This document shows, piece after piece, positions 22,542 through 28,528 of a stretch of 28,528 nucleotides of DNA. The notes below the pieces were generated by a model that was not told the origin of the DNA, did not search any database, and was given only the letters and a program-made list of their open reading frames with translations. How positions within the stretch are numbered: position 1 is the stretch's first letter; every line of letters begins with the position of its first letter. This stretch comes from JAPLJU01 sp964547985 (lineage in GTDB: Bacteria; Desulfobacterota; Syntrophia; Syntrophales; UBA2192), in assembly GCA_964547985.1 (NCBI GenBank), contig CAZJPV010000034.1, forward strand, positions 1 to 28,528. Direction: 5' to 3'. The position numbers and the translations under genes were made by a program.

Positions 22542-24431
22542 TTAGAGCCATTTATTCGATTTCATTTTGGCTTCATACTCGGCCTTGAGAGCGAGTTCCG
22601 TGGCCTCTGAAATAAGATCCACGTTCTTGGCCCATTCCTCGAAGCGAATGTCCACACCGAAGATGCCCACCATCTCGTCGTGGTCGTCGATGATCGGGCC
22701 GGAAACGGTGATGCAGAGGGCCCCCGTCATCTTGGAGATGTAGAAATCGGTGACATGGATCTTGCCCGTCTCTCTCGGTTTCAGGAACCATTCACGGTTC
22801 GAGTAATCCGTGCCCACACCGAAATTTTCAAAGCGGGGCCTGTCGGCGATGTGTGTGATGTTTTTCGTCGTCTTCTTCCCGTTCATATCGACGACGTAGG
22901 CGAACTGGATCGACGGGTTTTCATCGATGAATTGCTGCATGATCGGTTCCTGCTGTTCCGGGGTCATGGACTTCATGACGGGGTGATCGATGACCTGTTT
23001 GACCACCTCGACGGCTGCCTGGGCCGCCTTGTATTTGATCTTTTCAAGGTCGGACATGAAGAGTTCCGGCAGGAACTTCCGGACGACTCTTTCCATCTCT
23101 TCCGTGGAGATGCTCGTCACCCGTCCGTCCTCGAATTGCTTCATCACCCACTTATAGATCTGGGAGACGCTCGGATGCCTTTTGTCGACCTCATCGCTCC
23201 CCTTGAGACCGAGTCGACTGTTGACCCAGTGGACAATGCCGGATTTGCCGGATTTGTCCGTCACCTCGAGGGTGATGGGTCGCTTGAGGATCTTGGTCGT
23301 GTTGAAGATGTTGTAAATTTCTTCGTTCTTGATGAGGCCGTCGGCGTGTATGCCGGCCCGTGTCGTGTTGAAATCCTGTCCGACAAAAGGATAATTATGC
23401 GGGATCTTGATGCCCATTTCCTTCTCGATGTACCGGGAGATGTCTGTGATGGTCGTGGTGTCGATCCCATCGAGGGTGCCCCGGAGGCCCAGGTACTCCA
23501 CGATCAGGCCCTCAATCGGAGGATTGCCGGTCCTCTCCCCGAGCCCGACGAGGGTCCCGTTGGCGGCGCTGCAGCCATAGAGCCAGGCCGTCGTGGCGTT
23601 GATCAGGGCCTTGTGGAAGTCGTTGTGGCCGTGCCACTCGAGGAGATGCCCGGGGACACCGGCGTCCTCGATGAAGGCCCTCACCAGCTTGTCGACACTC
23701 CTCGGGAGCGACGCGCCCGGATAGGTTACGCCGTAGCCCATGGTATCGCAGAGACGGACCTTGACGTCGATGCCGCTCTGCTCCCGTAATTTCATCAGTT
23801 CGATGGCAAAGGGGATGCAGAATCCGTAGATATCCGCCCGAGTGATGTCCTCGAAATGGCAGCGCGGCCTGATCCCCTCGTCCAGGATGGCCTTGATGAT
23901 CCCGAGGTAACAGTTCAGGGCCGTTTTACGGTCCTGGTTGAGTTTCAAGAAAATGTGATAGTCCGAAACCGAGGTCAGGATGCCGGTCTCTTTGAGTCCC
24001 ATCTCCTTGACAAGAAGGATGTCTTCTTTCTGGGCCCTGATCCAGCCCGTCACTTCCGGGTAGGGGAGCCCCAGCTCGAGGCATTTCGAGACGGCCTCCT
24101 TGTCCCTCCTGCCGTAGAGGAAGAATTCGGTCTGGCGGATGACCCCTTTCGGCCCCCCCAGTTTGCTCATGAGCGTGTAGAGATCCACAACCTGTTTCAC
24201 CGTGAAGGGTGCTCTCGCCTGCTGTCCGTCTCTGAAGGTTGTGTCGGTGATGAAGATATCATCGGCCGGGCTCATCACGGTTAGCTTGTGGTCGAAGACG
24301 ATGCGGCACACTTCGTCGTAGGGGAACACATCCTTCTGGAGATTCGGCTCCTGGATGTCTTTCAGTTCGTACTGCCAGAATTTCGTGTGCTCGTGGTCGA
24401 GAACCTTTCTTTCTTTATTCCATTTCGCCAT
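22542..24431 (-). CDS. Re-citrate-synthase-like DRE-TIM enzyme with C-terminal Cache/PDC-like domain
   Basis: A 629-residue enzyme of the isopropylmalate/homocitrate/Re-citrate synthase group, which condenses acetyl-CoA with a 2-oxo acid. The TIM-barrel motifs are TDTTFRDGQQ (62-71), HGHND (267-271, metal ligands) and GERTGN (298-303). Residues 495-600 add a domain resembling Cache/PDC sensors: AYVVDMNGK, DYSNREWF, TDFYISKMTGALCITVSGPI and VGIFGVDIRF. The leucine-sensing LeuA dimer domain is absent. From memory, Syntrophus aciditrophicus Re-citrate synthase has a subunit near 73 kDa with tag, which this length matches. Citrate formation for glutamate is therefore the favoured role, but 2-isopropylmalate or homocitrate synthesis is not excluded. 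No leu or nif genes are nearby. There is no membrane span, so the sensor-like domain is cytosolic. Confidence 0.82.
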   Translation of the reverse strand: MAKWNKERKVLDHEHTKFWQYELKDIQEPNLQKDVFPYDEVCRIVFDHKLTVMSPADDIFITDTTFRDGQQARAPFTVKQVVDLYTLMSKLGGPKGVIRQTEFFLYGRRDKEAVSKCLELGLPYPEVTGWIRAQKEDILLVKEMGLKETGILTSVSDYHIFLKLNQDRKTALNCYLGIIKAILDEGIRPRCHFEDITRADIYGFCIPFAIELMKLREQSGIDVKVRLCDTMGYGVTYPGASLPRSVDKLVRAFIEDAGVPGHLLEWHGHNDFHKALINATTAWLYGCSAANGTLVGLGERTGNPPIEGLIVEYLGLRGTLDGIDTTTITDISRYIEKEMGIKIPHNYPFVGQDFNTTRAGIHADGLIKNEEIYNIFNTTKILKRPITLEVTDKSGKSGIVHWVNSRLGLKGSDEVDKRHPSVSQIYKWVMKQFEDGRVTSISTEEMERVVRKFLPELFMSDLEKIKYKAAQAAVEVVKQVIDHPVMKSMTPEQQEPIMQQFIDENPSIQFAYVVDMNGKKTTKNITHIADRPRFENFGVGTDYSNREWFLKPRETGKIHVTDFYISKMTGALCITVSGPIIDDHDEMVGIFGVDIRFEEWAKNVDLISEATELALKAEYEAKMKSNKWL

Positions 24432-24508
24432 CGGCTGACTCCATTTACTCCTCCCGGGTTGCCCCTCTGGAGATTTAAAAAAGGGCTTCGAGAGTGATTG
24501 TTTGACCT

Positions 24509-24548
24509 AAAAAAAGAAGGGCACAATCAAATGACCTGTGCCCTTCTT
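24509..24548 (-). terminator. intrinsic terminator between aspS and the Re-citrate-synthase-like gene
   Basis: Bases 24514-24525 (core GAAGGGCACA) pair with 24537-24548 (core TGTGCCCTTC) over a 12-bp stem and an 11-base loop. Seven T follow on the minus strand (A run 24509-24515). It lies 200 bases past aspS and 80 bases before the next start codon, so it may end the hisS-aspS transcript, end a small RNA, or act as an attenuator. Confidence 0.85.
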
Positions 24549-24676
24549 CGCTGGTTTGTGTCGGAATATCACGGAGAAGACACAGGCGTATACCTCCTGG
24601 GCTTTTCTGCGTGAGGCTGCGGTATCGCTCTTTTTATGGCTGCTTCTCGCATATAAATAAAATAATTGCAAATGGA
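24549..24676 (-). ncRNA. possible leader RNA or small RNA upstream of the Re-citrate-synthase-like gene
   Basis: Between a candidate promoter (24683-24711) and the terminator (24509-24548), the minus-strand transcript would be about 165 bases long, terminator included. It can fold into a closing stem (GAGAAG complementary to CTTCTC, plus-strand bases 24643-24648 with 24574-24579). An inner imperfect hairpin would form from GCGATACC with GGTATACGC. A competing 6-bp stem, 24556-24561 with 24579-24584, would overlap the closing stem. No known riboswitch or T-box consensus was recognised. Confidence 0.3.
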
Positions 24677-24682
24677 TTACCA

Positions 24683-24711
24683 TCCATAAGGCAGGATGGA
24701 CTTTTTGTCAA
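24683..24711 (-). promoter_or_regulatory. candidate promoter with inverted repeat upstream of the Re-citrate-synthase-like gene
   Basis: On the minus strand, a perfect TTGACA (24711-24706) is followed after 17 bases by TATGGA (24688-24683), a weak -10. The -10 and the start site lie in an inverted repeat, ATGGAT-TACC-ATCCAT (24672-24687). The -35 lies in another, GACTTTTT/AAAAAGTC (24699-24721). Both could be protein-binding sites. Confidence 0.4.
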
Positions 24712-24748
24712 CAAAAAAGTCAGGACTCAACCTCAACGTGCCCGGGAG

Positions 24749-26524
<1,776 letters not shown>

Positions 26525-26530
26525 ACCTCT

Positions 26531-27796
26531 CTACCTCGCTTTCAGTAAAGACACGAGTTGGTTTTCCATATTGTCCAGGCCGACGGGTTCCTGAGTACCG
26601 CCTTTCATGTTCCTCAAGTATGCCTTTCTTTCCTTGAGCTCATTTTCCCCCAGAAGGAGCGTGTAACGGGCGCCCAGTTTGTCCGAGCGTTTCATCTGGC
26701 TTTTGAGGCTGCGGTTCGAATAGTCCGTTTCGGCGAGGATCCCCAGATGTCGGAGCCGGTTGCAGAGTATGAAGGCAAGTTTCCTGGCCTCCTGCCCGAG
26801 TGACGCGATGTAAAGATCGGGTGATCGTACGATGTCTTCCATCAGCTCCGGCAGGAGCGAAATGAGCCTTTCCACGCCTACGGCGAAACCGATGCCCGGG
26901 ACCTCCGGGCCCCCCAGGTCCTTGACGAGCCGGTCGTAACGGCCGCCGCCGGCAACGGCGTTTTGCGCACCGAGCGATTTTGTCGTCACCTCAAAAGTCG
27001 TCTTCGTGTAGTAATCAAGACCCCTTACCATGCGGGGGTTGACGGCGAAGGCGGTCTTGAGGGCCTTCAGGCCCTCCTGAACCTCACGGAAGTGCTCCTC
27101 GCACCTCTCGCAGATATAATCGATGAGGAACGGTGCTGCCGAAACGGCCGCCCTGCAGCCTTCGACCTTGCAGTCGAAGACCCGCAGAGGATTCGTGCCA
27201 AGCCGCCTTTGGCAGTCCTCGCAGAGGGTTTTTCCCTTTTTCGCCAGATATTCACCAAGGACTTTCCGGAAGGAAGGCCGGCATTCAGGACATCCGAGGG
27301 AGTTGATCTCCAGGCTCACGCCTGTGAGGCGAACCCTTTCAAGGAAAAGCATGAGCATGTAGATCACTTCGGAATCGACCAGGGCATCGCCGGGGCCGAG
27401 GAGTTCCACGTTGATCTGATGGAACTGGCGATAGCGGCCCTTCTGGGGGCGTTCCCGTCTGAACATGGGCCCGAAGGTGAAGAGTTTACTGACGGCGTCG
27501 CTCGCGTGCAGGCTGTGCTCGAGGTAGGCACGCATCACACTTGCCGTGGCCTCCGGTCGAAGCGTCAGGGACTCACCCCCGCGGTCCTCGAAGGTGTACA
27601 TCTCCTTTTCCACGATGTCCGTGGTCTCCCCGATACTTCGCCGGAACAGTTCCGTCTTTTCCAGGACGGGGATCTTGATCTCCTTGAACCCGAAATCGGA
27701 AAAGACCTTCCGGGCCGTATCCTCGACAAATTGCCAGCGTTCCGTCTCACCGGGGAGGATGTCCTTGAATCCCCTGACGGCTTTGATGATTTCCAT
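26531..27796 (-). CDS. hisS: histidyl-tRNA synthetase
   Basis: A 421-residue class II histidyl-tRNA synthetase that charges tRNA-His. It starts with the typical KAVRGFKDILPGE. Motif 2 is FRRERPQKGRYRQFHQ, the histidine-binding stretch is VRGLDYYTKTTFEV, and motif 3 is GIGFAVGVERLI. A C-terminal anticodon-binding domain follows (ILAETDYSNRSLKSQMKRSD). A zinc-ribbon-like cysteine set (CPEC, CEDC, CKVEGC, CERC) sits in the insertion domain. Cysteine-containing inserts occur in some HisRS. The ATG at 27796 is clear. aspS follows after 6 bases, and comEC ends 82 bases upstream. Confidence 0.97.
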   Translation of the reverse strand: MEIIKAVRGFKDILPGETERWQFVEDTARKVFSDFGFKEIKIPVLEKTELFRRSIGETTDIVEKEMYTFEDRGGESLTLRPEATASVMRAYLEHSLHASDAVSKLFTFGPMFRRERPQKGRYRQFHQINVELLGPGDALVDSEVIYMLMLFLERVRLTGVSLEINSLGCPECRPSFRKVLGEYLAKKGKTLCEDCQRRLGTNPLRVFDCKVEGCRAAVSAAPFLIDYICERCEEHFREVQEGLKALKTAFAVNPRMVRGLDYYTKTTFEVTTKSLGAQNAVAGGGRYDRLVKDLGGPEVPGIGFAVGVERLISLLPELMEDIVRSPDLYIASLGQEARKLAFILCNRLRHLGILAETDYSNRSLKSQMKRSDKLGARYTLLLGENELKERKAYLRNMKGGTQEPVGLDNMENQLVSLLKAR

Positions 27797-27878
27797 GGGT
27801 TCACCGGACGATGGATGGTTTTTATAAGGCCGAGTTCTCTAACACATTCGGGGGCCAAAGGCAATCAAAATGATTATT

Positions 27879-28528
27879 TTAGTTGGATTTATAGGCCCGG
27901 ACGTTGACGCTGTAACCGTCCGTTTCCACCGTTACGGCACCCTGCAGATCGGTGCGATAGATTTTGGCGCCGGAGCGATCGAGTTTTTCGATGACCTCCG
28001 GGTGGGGGGCCTTGAGGAAGGACGTTTCGCGGGAACTGATGACGGCATAGGCCGGTTTCACGCGCCTCAGAAAAGGCACACTGCAGGACTGACGCAACCC
28101 GTGATGGGGTACGAGAAGGACGTCACTCCTGAGGTCGGCACCGCATTGGACCAGGGCCGTCTCTGCCGGCATCGCGATGTCGCCGCCGAGGAGAATACCG
28201 ACTTCACGAAAGGAGAGCTTCAGGACCAGGGAGTGGTTGTTGCTTTCCCGGTCGGAGAGGACAAGCCGTTCGCCGGAAACCGGTTTTGGAGGATTTAATA
28301 TCCTGATGGAAACACCTTTTTCCAGAAAGGGGTCGCTTCGGGCGCTTAGGATCTTCGTGCCGATTTTCTTGTCTACGACGGTCTTCATGAACATCTCGAA
28401 GGACGGGCTTTCGACTTTTTCGCCGTTTGTCCATAGCTCTTCGACCTCAAAGTTCTCCAGGATGAACGGAAGCCCGTTCAGGTGGTCCGGGTGAGGGTGG
28501 GAGAGGACGACCGTGTCGATTTTCTTGA
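27879..28528 (-). CDS. comEC: ComEC/Rec2 C-terminal metallo-beta-lactamase domain (partial)
   Basis: The C-terminal 215 residues of a protein that continues past the window edge. It has the metallo-beta-lactamase fold of the ComEC/Rec2 family, the DNA-uptake channel of natural competence. The metal-binding motif SHPHPDH appears just inside the window edge (about 28496). GGDIA and VPHHGLRQSCS follow, and the end is typical (VKPAYAVISSRE, then HPEVIEKLDRSGAKIYRTDLQGAVTV). The last two match ComEC rather than other metallo-hydrolases. The membrane domains would lie upstream, outside the window. It could also be a stand-alone ComEC-like hydrolase. hisS begins 82 bases downstream in the same direction. 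Confidence 0.85.
   Translation of the reverse strand, partial: KKIDTVVLSHPHPDHLNGLPFILENFEVEELWTNGEKVESPSFEMFMKTVVDKKIGTKILSARSDPFLEKGVSIRILNPPKPVSGERLVLSDRESNNHSLVLKLSFREVGILLGGDIAMPAETALVQCGADLRSDVLLVPHHGLRQSCSVPFLRRVKPAYAVISSRETSFLKAPHPEVIEKLDRSGAKIYRTDLQGAVTVETDGYSVNVRAYKSN

Noticed and set aside
22680..23789. A 369-codon open frame on the plus strand
   Set aside because: Antisense to the Re-citrate-synthase-like gene, and the composition is typical of a shadow frame in GC-rich coding DNA.
24572..24650. Resemblance to a cyclic-di-GMP (GEMM) riboswitch (ACGCAGAAAAGCCC stretch)
   Set aside because: The first half of the consensus, including the GGGCAAACC part and the tetraloop receptor, is missing.
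26705..26730. A tRNA T-loop-like GGTTCGAAT
   Set aside because: It lies inside the hisS coding sequence, with no acceptor stem or other tRNA arms around it.

Overview
The window looks like chromosomal DNA of an anaerobic deltaproteobacterium (Desulfobacterota), most likely from the Syntrophales (Syntrophus/Smithella-like). The evidence is the gene mix: a class III PHA synthase operon, an acyl-CoA dehydrogenase carrying a rubredoxin-like tail, a fused acetyl-CoA hydrolase/transferase-GNAT protein, and a 629-residue isopropylmalate-synthase-like protein whose size and layout fit the Re-citrate synthase known from Syntrophus. This assignment is inferred from gene content and has not been tested by database search. 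I see no phage, IS element, CRISPR array, rRNA or tRNA.

Layout. 1-2381 (+): the end of an unknown gene, then a MoxR AAA+ ATPase tightly coupled to a CoxE-type VWA protein. 2575-5222 (+): HD phosphohydrolase, membrane-anchored ClpP/SppA-fold serine protease, universal stress protein and NUDIX hydrolase, closely spaced and probably one operon. 5334-5498 (-): a 54-residue FmdB-type zinc-ribbon protein. 5499-5906: noncoding. 5907-6698 (+): DUF169 protein. 6777-8108 (-): acyl-CoA dehydrogenase with a C-terminal rubredoxin-like knuckle pair. 8361-8447 (+): a 28-residue single-span membrane peptide. 8588-12505 (-): a three-gene overlapping cassette (periplasmic transglutaminase-like protein, ABC ATPase, ABC permease). 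12545-12584: a strong hairpin. 12622-16457 (-): a probable PHA operon in the order BioD/DRTGG protein, 150-residue phasin-like protein, phaE, phaC. 16909-17646 (+): cytidylate-kinase-like protein. 17659-19536 (-): acetyl-CoA hydrolase/transferase-GNAT fusion. 19738-22385 (+): adk and a UvrD/Rep helicase. 22542-24431 (-): Re-citrate-synthase-like enzyme with a C-terminal Cache/PDC-like sensor domain. 24432-24748: a promoter, foldable RNA and terminator ahead of it. 24749-27796 (-): hisS-aspS. 27879-28528 (-): the C-terminal metallo-beta-lactamase part of comEC, cut by the window edge.

How it fits together. Much of the right and middle part deals with acetyl-CoA and acyl-CoA flow: oxidation of acyl-CoA, CoA transfer or hydrolysis, storage as PHA, and citrate formation for glutamate synthesis. 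The most interesting new observation is a near-duplicate promoter block. A stretch covering -35, spacer and -10 (31 of 37 bases identical by eye) lies upstream of both the acetyl-CoA hydrolase-GNAT gene and the DRTGG-PHA operon, which suggests shared control of these two units. Other leads are the Cache-like domain on a cytosolic condensing enzyme, the possible attenuator or small RNA in front of it, and the extra coiled-coil protein inside the PHA operon.
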